From NCBI GenBank assembly GCA_016745215.1, contig CP050890.1, positions 1,798,001 through 1,862,000 on the forward strand: DNA of 64,000 nt, in the 5' to 3' direction. The notes beneath the pieces are model-generated. The model was not told the origin of the DNA. It did no database searches and worked only from the letters and a program-made list of their open reading frames with translations. The DNA is from Thiohalocapsa sp. PB-PSB1. Its GTDB lineage: Bacteria > Pseudomonadota > Gammaproteobacteria > Chromatiales > Chromatiaceae. Made by a program: the position numbers and the translations under genes. This document shows positions 25,445 through 34,308 of the stretch, in pieces (position 1 is the stretch's first letter; every line of letters begins with the position of its first letter).

Positions 25445-26320
25445 ATGATTATGGACTCCTTCTTCTCCGCACTATTGCAATATGCTTTTTTGCAGACTGC
25501 TGTGGCGAGCGCGCTGCTGGCGAGCATCGGCTGCGGAGTCATGGGCACCTATGTGGTTGTCAAGCGCATCGCTTTCCTCGCTGGCGGCATTGCGCATTCT
25601 GTGCTGGGCGGTATGGGCGCGGCGGTGTATTTCGGATTCGACCCGCTGCAGGGTGCCCTGCCGGCCGCGGTGGCGGCGGCATTGCTGATCGGTTGGGTCC
25701 GGCTGCACTGGCGGGCGCAGGAAGACACGCTGATCAGCGCGCTTTGGGCGATCGGGATGGCCATCGGGGTGCTGTTTCTCGCCAAGGCCCCCGGCTACCA
25801 GGCCGACCTGATGAGCTATCTGTTCGGCAATATCCTGCTTGTCCCACGCCAGAGCCTATGGTTCATGGCTGCGCTGGACCTGCTGCTGCTGTCCATCGTT
25901 GCAGCCTATCACCGCCAGTTTCTCGCCGTGGTATTCGACGAGGAGTTCGCTCGACTGCGGGGTATTCCGGTCAACTTTCACTATTTGCTCCTGTTGGTAC
26001 TGGTTGCCGTGACGGTCGTTTTGCTGATCCAAGTCGTTGGACTGATCCTGGTGCTGGCGCTGTTAACTCTGCCCGCGGCCGTGGCCGGCCACTATGTCCA
26101 CTCGCTCGGGCGCATGATGTTGATTGCCACATTGCTCGGTGCGGCAGTGAGCATCGTCGCCCTGGCCTTATCCTATGGACCGGATCTGCCCGCAGGACCG
26201 GCCATTATCCTGTTGGCAGGTGCGGTCTATGTGGTTTCCGCAATCTTCAGACAAGTTCTTGATCGCTGGCGGACTCGAGCGGCCGCGCGGCATGGGTTTC
26301 AGGGGACGTTTCGTGAATAA
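25445..26320 (+). CDS. znuB: zinc ABC transporter permease
   Basis: The ABC-3 family membrane permease that partners ZnuC, about 290 residues with eight or nine hydrophobic segments. Diagnostic parts are the N-terminal GVMGTYVVVKRIAFLAGGI and the central DEEFARLRGIPV loop that contacts the ATPase. Two ATG codons (25445 and 25451) are possible; neither has a strong ribosome binding site. The stop overlaps the zur start region, consistent with a znuC-znuB-zur operon. Confidence 0.94.
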   Translation: MIMDSFFSALLQYAFLQTAVASALLASIGCGVMGTYVVVKRIAFLAGGIAHSVLGGMGAAVYFGFDPLQGALPAAVAAALLIGWVRLHWRAQEDTLISALWAIGMAIGVLFLAKAPGYQADLMSYLFGNILLVPRQSLWFMAALDLLLLSIVAAYHRQFLAVVFDEEFARLRGIPVNFHYLLLLVLVAVTVVLLIQVVGLILVLALLTLPAAVAGHYVHSLGRMMLIATLLGAAVSIVALALSYGPDLPAGPAIILLAGAVYVVSAIFRQVLDRWRTRAAARHGFQGTFRE

Positions 26321-26768
26321 CGCATTGGTGAACCAGGTACTAGAGCGCGCCGAGATCCTGTGTCGCGAGCGCGGCGTGCGCTTGACCGAGCAACGCAAGA
26401 GCGTTCTGCGATTGCTGTGTGCCTCGAACAAGCCGATGAGTGCCTACGAGTTACTGGATCAACTGCGTGGTGTCGTCAAGAACCCCGCGCCACCGACGGT
26501 CTATCGAGCATTGGACTTCCTGCTCGAACAGGGACTGGTGCACAAGCTTGAAAGCCAGCACGCCTTCGTCGGCTGTACACACCTGGATCACCCACATGCG
26601 AGTCAGTTCCTGATCTGCGACAACTGCGGCGAGGTAACCGAAGTCGAAGATGACAGCGTGGCCAGGAGCCTGCAAGCCGCTGGCATGGCGATTGGATTCC
26701 GCACCAAGCGGCCGATCGTCGAGTTGCTGGGAACCTGCGCTCGCTGTGATACGAAGCAGGACAAATAG
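26313..26768 (+). CDS. zur: Fur-family zinc uptake regulator Zur
   Basis: A 151-residue Fur-family repressor with the N-terminal winged helix (RLTEQRKSVLRLL, then PTVYRALDFLLEQGLVHK) and the C-terminal metal domain with CDNCG and CARC, the structural zinc cysteines. Placement after znuB identifies it as Zur instead of Fur or PerR. GTG 26313 is chosen: AGGGGA lies 6-7 nt upstream and it overlaps the znuB stop. ATG 26292 would add seven residues. It probably represses the two Zur-like boxes upstream of znuA and znuC, forming a feedback loop. Confidence 0.92.
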   Translation: MNNALVNQVLERAEILCRERGVRLTEQRKSVLRLLCASNKPMSAYELLDQLRGVVKNPAPPTVYRALDFLLEQGLVHKLESQHAFVGCTHLDHPHASQFLICDNCGEVTEVEDDSVARSLQAAGMAIGFRTKRPIVELLGTCARCDTKQDK

Positions 26769-26814
26769 GCCAATGCCGAAAGCAAACAGCAATAACCCAT
26801 AGGATGTAGAAACC

Positions 26815-27477
26815 ATGAACAGATGCAAAACCATGTATCCGAAGCAACCTGCGCTGGCTGTGTCACTGGCCACTGCATTGGTGCTTATTGCCCCTTGGGT
26901 ATCTGCGGGCGAGGAACACCAGCATGATCAAGATACAGAATATCGCCAACATGGTGCCCATGTGCATGGCATCGCCACCCTGGACCTGGCACTCGAAGAC
27001 AACGAGCTGCAGATCGAGATCCATAGCCCGGCAATCAACATCGTCGGCTTCGAGCATGTACCTTCATCCGCGGATGAGCGCGCGGCCTTGGACCAGGCAG
27101 TCGCTGCGCTGAAAGACGGCGACCGGCTGTTCAAGTTCAGCGATAACGCGGATTGCCGTATGGAGCAGGCGAATGTTACCACCGAGTTATTAGACGCAGA
27201 GCCCGACGAGCACCAGGTTCATACGCAACAGAAAACGGAGGAGCATGCCCATGAACATGCTGAGGAGCATCAGCACGAAGAGCACGAGGGTGACGTGCAC
27301 TCGGATATCATGGTCGTTTATCGCTTCCAGTGCGCTGCGCCGGATCAGCTGACGGCGCTCAGCGTCGATCTGTTCGAAGCCTTTTCGGGCATGGAAAAAA
27401 TCAAGGTTCAATATGTCATCGAAAGCACACAGGGGGTCGCGGAGCTGACGGCGGCCGATCAGACCATCAGGTTCTGA
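26815..27477 (+). CDS. DUF2796 histidine-rich periplasmic zinc protein (ZrgA-like)
   Basis: A secreted 220-residue protein of the DUF2796 family. Signal peptide residues 1 to about 31 end at VSAGEEH. A histidine cluster EEHQHDQDTEYRQHGAHVHG follows directly, and a second (about residues 135-163, HAHEHAEEHQHEEHEGDVH) lies in the middle. The C-terminus has SVDLFEAF and KVQYV as in the family. The Vibrio homologue ZrgA is a zinc-regulated periplasmic protein needed for full zinc uptake. Here it follows zur by 46 bp and precedes an ABC transporter, supporting a zinc role. Confidence 0.85.
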   Translation: MNRCKTMYPKQPALAVSLATALVLIAPWVSAGEEHQHDQDTEYRQHGAHVHGIATLDLALEDNELQIEIHSPAINIVGFEHVPSSADERAALDQAVAALKDGDRLFKFSDNADCRMEQANVTTELLDAEPDEHQVHTQQKTEEHAHEHAEEHQHEEHEGDVHSDIMVVYRFQCAAPDQLTALSVDLFEAFSGMEKIKVQYVIESTQGVAELTAADQTIRF

Positions 27478-27554
27478 AGAGGCCTGCCCGCGCACAACCG
27501 ATTCTGCCTGGTTGTGTGGATCGGATACCTGTTGAACACTCGGAGATCGACCAA

Positions 27555-28262
27555 TTGATCATCGACGTCAAGGGCTTGGAGTTCCGCTGGAAGCCGGATG
27601 CACCAATAGTGCTGGCCATTGAAGACTTGACGGTTGCCGCCGGGGAGCGTCTGTTTATCAAGGGTCCCAGCGGTAGCGGCAAGAGCACATTGTTGGGCCT
27701 GGTCGCAGGGGTGACGACGGCGGCCGTCGGCTCGGTTCGCGTCATCGACCAGGCTTTGGAACAACTTGGCAGTGTCAAGCGCGACCATTTTCGTGCCGAT
27801 CACATCGGTTACATCTTTCAGATGTTTAATTTGATCCCCTATCTTTCGGTGGTCGACAATGTCACCCTACCCTGCCGATTCTCGGCGCGTCGCCGCGGGA
27901 GGGCACTGTCGCGCGGCAGGAGTCTGAATGCGGAGGCGAAGCGTCTGTTGCAACATCTCGACATGGATCATGCCGATCTCCATCAGCGGGCGGCCACCAC
28001 CCTGAGTGTCGGCCAACAGCAGCGCGTGGCGGCTGCCCGCGCGTTGATGGGTTCACCTGAGCTGCTGATCGCTGACGAGCCGACCTCCGCGCTGGATGCG
28101 GATCGACGCGAGTCGTTCATCCGGCTGTTGTTCGACGAATGCCGCGAGTCAGGTGCAACGCTGGTGTTCGTCAGCCACGACGCCTCGCTGGAACATCTAT
28201 TTGACCGGACCCTGGATCTTGCCGCCGTCAATGGCGCGGCATGGCCTTCAGCGGAGGTTTGA
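27555..28262 (+). CDS. ABC transporter ATP-binding protein, LolD/MacB type, in the Zrg-like cluster
   Basis: An ATPase of the MacB/LolD class, about 235 residues. Walker A GPSGSGKST, Q-loop FQMFNLIPYLSV, signature TLSVGQQQRV (V instead of the usual G), Walker B LLIADEPTSALD and switch VSHD are all present. TTG 27555 has GGAG 9-10 nt upstream and gives the expected N-terminus; GTG 27516 is an alternative. It sits 3 bp before its FtsX-type permease. In Vibrio the equivalent genes belong to the zrg zinc cluster; the substrate here is not evident from sequence. Confidence 0.88.
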   Translation: MIIDVKGLEFRWKPDAPIVLAIEDLTVAAGERLFIKGPSGSGKSTLLGLVAGVTTAAVGSVRVIDQALEQLGSVKRDHFRADHIGYIFQMFNLIPYLSVVDNVTLPCRFSARRRGRALSRGRSLNAEAKRLLQHLDMDHADLHQRAATTLSVGQQQRVAAARALMGSPELLIADEPTSALDADRRESFIRLLFDECRESGATLVFVSHDASLEHLFDRTLDLAAVNGAAWPSAEV

Positions 28263-28265
28263 GCC

Positions 28266-29525
28266 ATGGCGATTGTAGCATTGGCCTGGAAGAGCCTGTC
28301 GAATCGGCGCTTCACCGCATTGCTGACGGTGATGTCGATCGCGCTGAGCGTCACCCTGCTGGTTGGGGTCGAGCGGCTGCGCACTGAGGCGCGAGCCAGC
28401 TTCGCCAATACCCTGTCGGGCACCGACCTGATCGTCGGCGCGCGCAGCGGACCGGTGCAATTGCTATTGTATGCCCTGTTCCGGATCGGCGATGCGACAA
28501 ACAATATTTCTTGGCAAAGCTACCAGGAAATCGCCGCACATCCCAAGGTCGCCTGGAGCGTGCCGATTTCGCTGGGCGATTCCCATCGCGGATTTCGGGT
28601 TCTCGGGACCACCCCCGGCTACTTCGAGCACTACCGCTTCGGGGGCAACCGCGAACTGAACATCGTAAAAGGGCACCTGTTCCAGGATCTGTACGATGCG
28701 GTACTTGGGGCGGAGGTTGCGGACAAATTGGGCTACAAGCTTGGCGATTCGATCATCGTCGCGCATGGTGCCGGCGAGGTCAGCTTCGCCAAGCATGACG
28801 ACAAGCCGTTTCGCGTGGTGGGTATACTGGCGCGTACTGGAACGCCCGTGGATCAAACCCTGCACGTCAGTCTCCCGGCCATAGAGGCGATCCACATCGA
28901 CTGGCAAAGCGGTGCTCCGATGCCAGGCAGGTCGATCTCCGCGGATCGGGCGCGCGCCATGGATCTAACGCCCAAGGCGATTACCGCCGCCCTGATTGGC
29001 CTGAAGTCGAAGGTTGCCACCTTCCAAGTGCAGCGCTTCATCAATGACTATCCGCGGGAACCCCTGTTGGCGATCCTGCCCGGCGTTGCACTCGGTCAGC
29101 TCTGGAACCTGATCGGAATCGCGGAGAACGCCTTGCTGATCGTCTCGGCGTTCGTCGTCGTTATCGGCCTGTTCGGTATGCTGACTGCCCTATTGACCAG
29201 CCTCAATGAGCGGCGCCGGGAAATGGCCATTCTTCGCTCGGTTGGCGCGCGTCCCGGACATGTATTCACATTGATCATGGGCGAGGCAGGTTTTCTGACC
29301 TTGCTGGGCGTTCTGTCGGGCCTTGCATTGCTCTATGTCCTGCTGATCGCAGGTCAGCCAATGATCGCGGATCGGTTCGGAATTTTCATCGCCATCAGTG
29401 GTCCGACAGCCTACGAGTGGATTCTGCTCGGTGCGGTGGTGGTCGCGGGTTTTCTGGTCGGCAGCATCCCTGGCTACCGGGCCTACCGCTTGTCATTGGC
29501 CGACGGATTGTCGGTGCGGATTTAG
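28266..29525 (+). CDS. FtsX/MacB-type ABC transporter permease, in the Zrg-like cluster
   Basis: A 419-residue permease with the MacB topology: one N-terminal membrane helix (about residues 17-35), a large periplasmic MacB-PCD-like domain (about 40-270) and three C-terminal helices (about 280-305, 335-360 and 385-405). ALLTSLNERRREMAILRSVGA after the second helix is the standard coupling segment of FtsX permeases. It starts 3 bp after the ATPase stop. MacB-type transporters act by mechanotransmission instead of classic import, so how it assists zinc handling is unclear. Confidence 0.9.
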   Translation: MAIVALAWKSLSNRRFTALLTVMSIALSVTLLVGVERLRTEARASFANTLSGTDLIVGARSGPVQLLLYALFRIGDATNNISWQSYQEIAAHPKVAWSVPISLGDSHRGFRVLGTTPGYFEHYRFGGNRELNIVKGHLFQDLYDAVLGAEVADKLGYKLGDSIIVAHGAGEVSFAKHDDKPFRVVGILARTGTPVDQTLHVSLPAIEAIHIDWQSGAPMPGRSISADRARAMDLTPKAITAALIGLKSKVATFQVQRFINDYPREPLLAILPGVALGQLWNLIGIAENALLIVSAFVVVIGLFGMLTALLTSLNERRREMAILRSVGARPGHVFTLIMGEAGFLTLLGVLSGLALLYVLLIAGQPMIADRFGIFIAISGPTAYEWILLGAVVVAGFLVGSIPGYRAYRLSLADGLSVRI

Positions 29526-29707
29526 CTGAGGCATCGTCGATAACAGCCGACATGCCCCATTCCGCGAAGTCGTGCTCGCGAGATGGAACAAAGAGTCGAG
29601 GGTTGTTTGGCATCCGCTCATGGATCTGGCTGGCCGCACAACGACTGACGTTTTTGTGCGATGATCACAATTATCCATCACTTCAACCAATACAAGGCTC
29701 TCTACTC

Positions 29708-30355
29708 ATGAAGTCCACGTGGATGACCCTGTTTGCCATTGTTTTGCTCGCGGGCTGCGGTGGCGAATCGCCCGAACCCGAAGTCGATACGTCCGTATCC
29801 GACTCGCCCAAACCCGCGGTCGATAGGTCCACATCCGGCGGGCTGAGCTCGGCCGAGCTGGCGGCTGAACCGACCTCGGGCGGCTACCAGGAACTCGAAT
29901 GGGATGACCTGATTCCTTTAGACTGGCAGCCCGACAAGCTCATGTCCGATCTCGACGCCGATACGCTGAGCGACGATGACCCAAGGGCGCAGGAACTCAT
30001 GGAAAAATTACAGGCCCTGTGGCGAGAAGCACCGGTGGTGCAGGAGCTGAACGCACGCCGCGTTCGCCTGCCTGGTTTCGTCGTGCCGCTGGACATGGAT
30101 GCCAGTTCAATGGGGGAATTTCTGCTGGTGCCTTACTTCGGGGCCTGCATCCATGTTCCTCCACCGCCGCGCAATCAGACGGTCTATGTGGAGACAGCGA
30201 AAGGTGCGGAATACCAAGGCGAGCTCTTCGATACCGTGTGGGTGAGCGGCGTCCTGGCAGTCGAATCGAGCTCCAGCGACATGGGAGACGCGGGCTACCG
30301 CATCGACGCACTCGAGGTGGCTCCCTACCAGGAAGCAGAAGAGATGCTACGGTGA
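29708..30355 (+). CDS. DUF3299 lipoprotein of the Zrg-like cluster
   Basis: A 215-residue lipoprotein with lipobox LLAGC at residues 13-17, then a low-complexity linker (about 18-55) and a DUF3299 domain: LEWDDLIPLDW near 62, RLPGFVVPLDM near 118, and VPYFGACIHVPPPPRNQ near 138. The last region holds a conserved cysteine and histidine that could bind metal. It is separated from the permease by a 182-bp gap with no gene but keeps the same order as in Zrg-type clusters. Function unknown. Confidence 0.85.
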   Translation: MKSTWMTLFAIVLLAGCGGESPEPEVDTSVSDSPKPAVDRSTSGGLSSAELAAEPTSGGYQELEWDDLIPLDWQPDKLMSDLDADTLSDDDPRAQELMEKLQALWREAPVVQELNARRVRLPGFVVPLDMDASSMGEFLLVPYFGACIHVPPPPRNQTVYVETAKGAEYQGELFDTVWVSGVLAVESSSSDMGDAGYRIDALEVAPYQEAEEMLR

Positions 30356-30648
30356 GTCGAAGGCAGCTCACCGCGCTGCTGCTGATCTCGCCATTGCTGG
30401 GAGGGGCTGCCGTGGCTGCCAGCCTCAATACCTCCTGCCACATCCATCCCCCAGCGCAGGCGTCGGATGCGCCCGTCGCCAGCATCGGCCCCTTCACCAA
30501 TGCCGAGCAATGTGAAGCGGCGCGGGCGCGGATGTTCGGCGATCTTGGTCGCTGTCACTGCTCCAGGGGCTTCTTTCCCATGCGCGGTTCCGATGGCATG
30601 CGCCCGCAGCCGGCTGCGGGCGAGGCACCGCGGGAGATCTTGCCCTGA
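30352..30648 (+). CDS. small secreted cysteine-containing protein
   Basis: A 98-residue protein from GTG 30352, which overlaps the stop of the DUF3299 gene (GTGA). A signal-like hydrophobic N-terminus (LTALLLISPLLGGAAVAA) is followed by TSCHIHPPAQ, EQCEAAR and RCHCSRGFFP. Four cysteines and two histidines in a short exported protein suggest disulfides or metal binding. The tight coupling places it in the Zrg-like cluster, but I do not recognise the family. Confidence 0.6.
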   Translation: MSRRQLTALLLISPLLGGAAVAASLNTSCHIHPPAQASDAPVASIGPFTNAEQCEAARARMFGDLGRCHCSRGFFPMRGSDGMRPQPAAGEAPREILP

Positions 30649-30810
30649 GATGGGCCGATCCCTGCCAGAGACGCCTTTCTAGAGACGTGGGGAGATCGGC
30701 CGGACTGGTGTAACCATTCCCGGCAATCGCCCCAGTCAGTGAAGCTCCAGTCAATAAAGACCTAGTGCAGCGGTGCGGATATCCTGCTACCGTTTCTGCT
30801 GTTTGTCGTT

Positions 30811-31009
30811 GCAGAACTCCTGACGTATCGAGCTTAACTATCTATGTAATACATGCATTTAACCCAGAGGCTCGATATTTCTGTTCGAGACTCAGGAAGC
30901 CTGATTTTTTGCCTTGAAGCCCAAAGCTTGGTGGGTAGGTGCAAAGTTGCTCGGCCATATTTCCGGCCGAATCGTCGCATTTAAAACTTCGCGATGTCAG
31001 GAGTTCTGC
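30811..31009. mobile_element. MITE-C, 199-bp element with 14-bp inverted ends
   Basis: Perfect inverted repeats GCAGAACTCCTGAC at 30811-30824 and its complement at 30996-31009 enclose AT-rich sequence without a gene. The adjoining 9 bp are TTTGTCGTT on the left (30802-30810) and GTTGTCGTT on the right (31010-31018), matching at 8 of 9. This looks like a target duplication. Only one copy is in the window. The rest of the gap 30649-31104 shows nothing else. Confidence 0.65.
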
Positions 31010-31104
31010 GTTGTCGTTGGCGTCATCGTAATCGCTCAGCGTGGGTTATCGATGACAGCCACGACAACGACTGCAAACGGTCTTGCGACTTCCCCAGCAG
31101 AGCA

Positions 31105-33207
31105 CTAGTTAATGAAGTAGTCGAGCACTTCCGCGTCAACATTGTTATCAATTCTGTCTTCGCTGCCGCTGCCAGCAGAGATTTGCGAGGTGATGGAGTA
31201 TTTCCCCTGCGTCTGTCCCGCATCCCAGGTCGCATCGATGCCGAAGGTGGAGGACGTGCCCGCGCCAATCGCCACGCTTGTGCTGAAGACATGTTGAGTG
31301 TCGTTGTCTGCATAGGCCCAATCGGCATTATCTACCGCTACACCACCCACCAGGGTTGCGGTTGGATCATAGGAGCCGTCAAGCGTCCAGCGCGAGTCCT
31401 TAGGAATGAACACCGTGATCGATCCTTCTGTATCAATGTCGTTTAACTCGCGAACACGCACGGTGATGGCATAGTTCGTGGCTCCGGTCATGAGATTGGG
31501 GGTCGCGGTGAGGATCGGCGTCAGGTCTGGAACGAACGGATGCTCAATCTGTGCCCAACTGGTTCTCCAACGCCCCAATTCCGTGCTGCCCGGGAGTGGA
31601 GTTCCCTGTTCCATCGCATGTTCATTAAAGAAAAGGAAGCCGAGATCGTCCGCTGGATCAACGACTGTCGCGCTGTAATCGCCCCAGCGGTTTTGGCTGC
31701 CACCGAAGTCGCGCTGATAATAATCCAACCCAGGGGAATACACGACCGTGTCCTGAATCGTGCCCAGGGTATCTTCCGATAGACGAATGGCATAGGCGGC
31801 GCCAGCATAGGTACTGGATGCCGAAAGCGAGAACCCGATCGCAAGATCGCCAGCTGAATTCACAGCAATGGACGGCATAAAGGTGTAGGTGCCGACCGCA
31901 TAATCCTCCGCTCCCACATTCCCCTGCTGCACAATGGAATAGGCTTGGGACACTGGGTTTATGTTGGCGCTGGTATCAAACTGCCACCAATGAGCCGTGG
32001 CCTGGCCCGTATCGGGGCCGGTGCTCGGAACGACCTGGGCGGTTGTCCACAGGCTTGCGTCTCGCCATACCGCATTGAACACTCCCCGATCATTGGTTTC
32101 AACCAGTATAGAGCCGCCAAATTGCGGGGCATCCGGCATTGACGCCGCGGTATTGTCGATATCGCCAACTGATGAAACATTTTGGAAAAGGTACGGACCG
32201 CCGTATTCACCGAGCGGATCATCGACCAGGATTATCGAGACAAACTCATCTGAACCGTCACTCAAGCCATCATAGCCAACCAGAACCGTCCCCGGATTGT
32301 CCGTGGTGTCTGGGCTGGCAGGTAAGCCGCCGGCACCAAATACATGCGCGGGCTGTTTGCCCGTGGCATAGGTTCCGGTCACGTCGAGTAATGTCTCGGT
32401 TGCGCTGCCTCCAGCATAGAGTCCGCCACTGCCGCTGCCCTTGGGAATAATCCACAGACGCTGCCCAGCATCTGTCGTACTCGGCGGAAAGGCAAACAGA
32501 TTTGCCGTGATATAGATAGCATCTTCGTCTACTGCAAGGCCAGGATAATCCGCCCAGTAGTCGATGCCGCTTACGTTGAATTTGCTGGCCAACGCTTGGA
32601 AGTGCCAGGTTCCGTTTGGGTCGGCATCATCGGACACGGCGAGCAAGATTCGAGAGTTGTTCCCCGTGCTTGGATTGACTCCCGCATTGACCCGCTCCAG
32701 CGTGACCACGACGAACCGATCTTCGAATTGATCGTAGATGACCTTTGGATCGAAGGTCAGATTCGCCGGGTTGAGTGCAGAGAAAAAACCGGTCAGCTGA
32801 GTTGCGATGTCGGAATAGCCCAAAAGCTGGGTGTTCTCGCGTACCAGGTCTGTGCGGCGATACCATTCGATCGAAGTGTTTGTGACATTGACCAGGTGGG
32901 TTGCCGAAACCGCGCCGCTGGGATCGGGAGGAATATTGTAATAGCCACCCGTGTTAACGCCTTGCTGATCAAAATCGATGGCGTTCACTGGAAAACCGCT
33001 GGCCGGCTCTGGGGACAATGGTGCGGAGCTGTCCTGCGCCGGCTTGATGAGAACGGCTTCACCTTGCCGGGGCTGACCTATGGACGATAAAGGGACGGAT
33101 GGCAGCGGAGTTTCTGCCACTAGCCCGGTCTGTGTGACCCCGACCTTGGGACTCAGAGATAGCAGAACACCCAACAGCAAAAGGAGGGGCTGAATCGTTA
33201 GAATCAT
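31105..33207 (-). CDS. large secreted protein of unknown function
   Basis: A 700-residue exported protein. A signal peptide (MILTIQPLLLLLGVLLSLSP) is followed by a long acidic, beta-rich body with few lysines. Features include the GGYYNIPPDPSGAV segment near residue 87, NNSRILLAVSDDADPNGTW near 180, QNRWGDYSATVVDPADD near 508, and a C-terminal Ig- or CARDB-like region (about 560-700) beginning DLTPILTATPNLMTG. The layout suggests a propeller-like domain plus a C-terminal beta-sandwich, as in extracellular or surface proteins. No catalytic motif is recognised. It stands alone between repeat elements. Confidence 0.75.
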   Translation of the reverse strand: MILTIQPLLLLLGVLLSLSPKVGVTQTGLVAETPLPSVPLSSIGQPRQGEAVLIKPAQDSSAPLSPEPASGFPVNAIDFDQQGVNTGGYYNIPPDPSGAVSATHLVNVTNTSIEWYRRTDLVRENTQLLGYSDIATQLTGFFSALNPANLTFDPKVIYDQFEDRFVVVTLERVNAGVNPSTGNNSRILLAVSDDADPNGTWHFQALASKFNVSGIDYWADYPGLAVDEDAIYITANLFAFPPSTTDAGQRLWIIPKGSGSGGLYAGGSATETLLDVTGTYATGKQPAHVFGAGGLPASPDTTDNPGTVLVGYDGLSDGSDEFVSIILVDDPLGEYGGPYLFQNVSSVGDIDNTAASMPDAPQFGGSILVETNDRGVFNAVWRDASLWTTAQVVPSTGPDTGQATAHWWQFDTSANINPVSQAYSIVQQGNVGAEDYAVGTYTFMPSIAVNSAGDLAIGFSLSASSTYAGAAYAIRLSEDTLGTIQDTVVYSPGLDYYQRDFGGSQNRWGDYSATVVDPADDLGFLFFNEHAMEQGTPLPGSTELGRWRTSWAQIEHPFVPDLTPILTATPNLMTGATNYAITVRVRELNDIDTEGSITVFIPKDSRWTLDGSYDPTATLVGGVAVDNADWAYADNDTQHVFSTSVAIGAGTSSTFGIDATWDAGQTQGKYSITSQISAGSGSEDRIDNNVDAEVLDYFIN

Positions 33208-33576
33208 TGTTAATGCCTTTTGTATTTTGAAGACGTTGAGACTATACCATTAGGGCAGAGAAACCATTAGGGATGCTGATTGCCAATGGCCGGACGAACG
33301 ACCTGGTTGGCGTCGACTGTATAGATGATCCTATTCGGCGATGAGTCTGGATACGCGGTTCAGGACGTGCAGAATTGTCTTTTTTCTGTCTTTCGGCACT
33401 CTCAAGCCCTGGAGCACTTGCCAACAATCGCCTCGCTCATTCGGATTCATCTCTTCGGTTATGATGAGGACCAGTTTCACTCGCTACGCTGCGCCTTGTC
33501 CAGTCTTGGCGGTGTCAGTCGGTGCCAAGATGTGGGTAATGGCATGGCTGCTAAGGCGGTGGGTTGTTCCGGTTAG

Positions 33577-33880
33577 GCGGGATGCGCTACGTTGTAAGTT
33601 GCCTTGTTACTTTTCCCACCGGCCCAGCGTATTAAAAGGGCACTCATTTAGCTTGCCGCTCAGCGTATTAAAAGGACGCCCGTACTAATAAGACATCCAT
33701 TTAGCTTGACTCTCCCTGGATGCTATGAAGGTTCTTTTTCTGGTTTCCTCCTTTTCTGGTTTTCCCTGGATGCTATGAAAAGTGGGTGTCCTTTTCCTGT
33801 TTTCTTTTCCTGTTCTTTTCCTGTTTTCCTGGTTTCTAAATGATACGTCCCCGCTCTCATTTGCTACCTGAACAGGAGCG
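33577..33880. repeat. imperfect short repeats and pyrimidine-rich tract
   Basis: CAGCGTATTAAAAGG occurs twice (near 33625 and 33662), CATTTAGCTTG twice (near 33646 and 33690) and CCTGGATGCTATGAA twice (near 33716 and 33766). A TTTTCCTG array follows at 33790-33835. No gene is recognisable anywhere in 33208-33895. The arrangement looks like remnants of several small repeats next to the MITE-A copy. Confidence 0.5.
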
Positions 33881-33895
33881 CTGGGCGGGTTGCAC

Positions 33896-34147
33896 TAGGC
33901 TGTCGAAATGTCCTGAGTGTTGATGCCAAACCGATTCCGGGTCTTGGATTGCTTCATCGAACGCACTGGGGAAGCCTCATCGGTGTCGGGGTCGCTATCG
34001 GAATCGGAATCGCATCCGCTCATCGATCAAAGCAGCCAGCTCGATACCAATCCCGAATTCCGACCTTGACACCGATCCCGACACCGACTAAGCATCCATC
34101 AACCGGGAAGCGCTTGTTTTAGTGAGACTGCAGATTTCGACAGCCTA
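33896..34147. mobile_element. MITE-A copy 2, 252 bp with 9-bp target duplication
   Basis: It is the same length as the copy at 18066-18317, about 96% identical and in the same orientation, with ends TAGGCTGTCGAAAT and its complement. The flanking 9-bp duplication is GGGTTGCAC at 33887-33895 and 34148-34156, different from that of copy 1. This shows two independent insertions. High identity implies recent mobility. Confidence 0.9.
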
Positions 34148-34169
34148 GGGTTGCACCCGTCGCCTCCGC

Positions 34170-34308
34170 ATGATTCGACCCGCTGGATTGCCAGCCACCC
34201 TGGTGCTGCTGCTCGGGTTGTTCAGCCTGTTTGCCCTGCACCGGCGCTGATACCGGGCTGATCGAGGAATGTTACGGCGAGCCGGACGACGACAAGCCGG
34301 ACGCCTGA
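34170..34308 (+). pseudogene. small lipoprotein gene with a one-base frameshift
   Basis: ATG 34170 opens a hydrophobic signal (ATLVLLLGLFSLFA) that runs to a stop at 34250. If one C of the CCC near 34234 is removed, the frame reads SLFAC-TGADTGLIEECYGE and ends at TGA 34308 with an acidic tail. This makes a normal lipobox and a roughly 45-residue lipoprotein. It may be a true pseudogene or a sequencing error. The region 34309-34656 after it shows no other gene. Confidence 0.5.
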
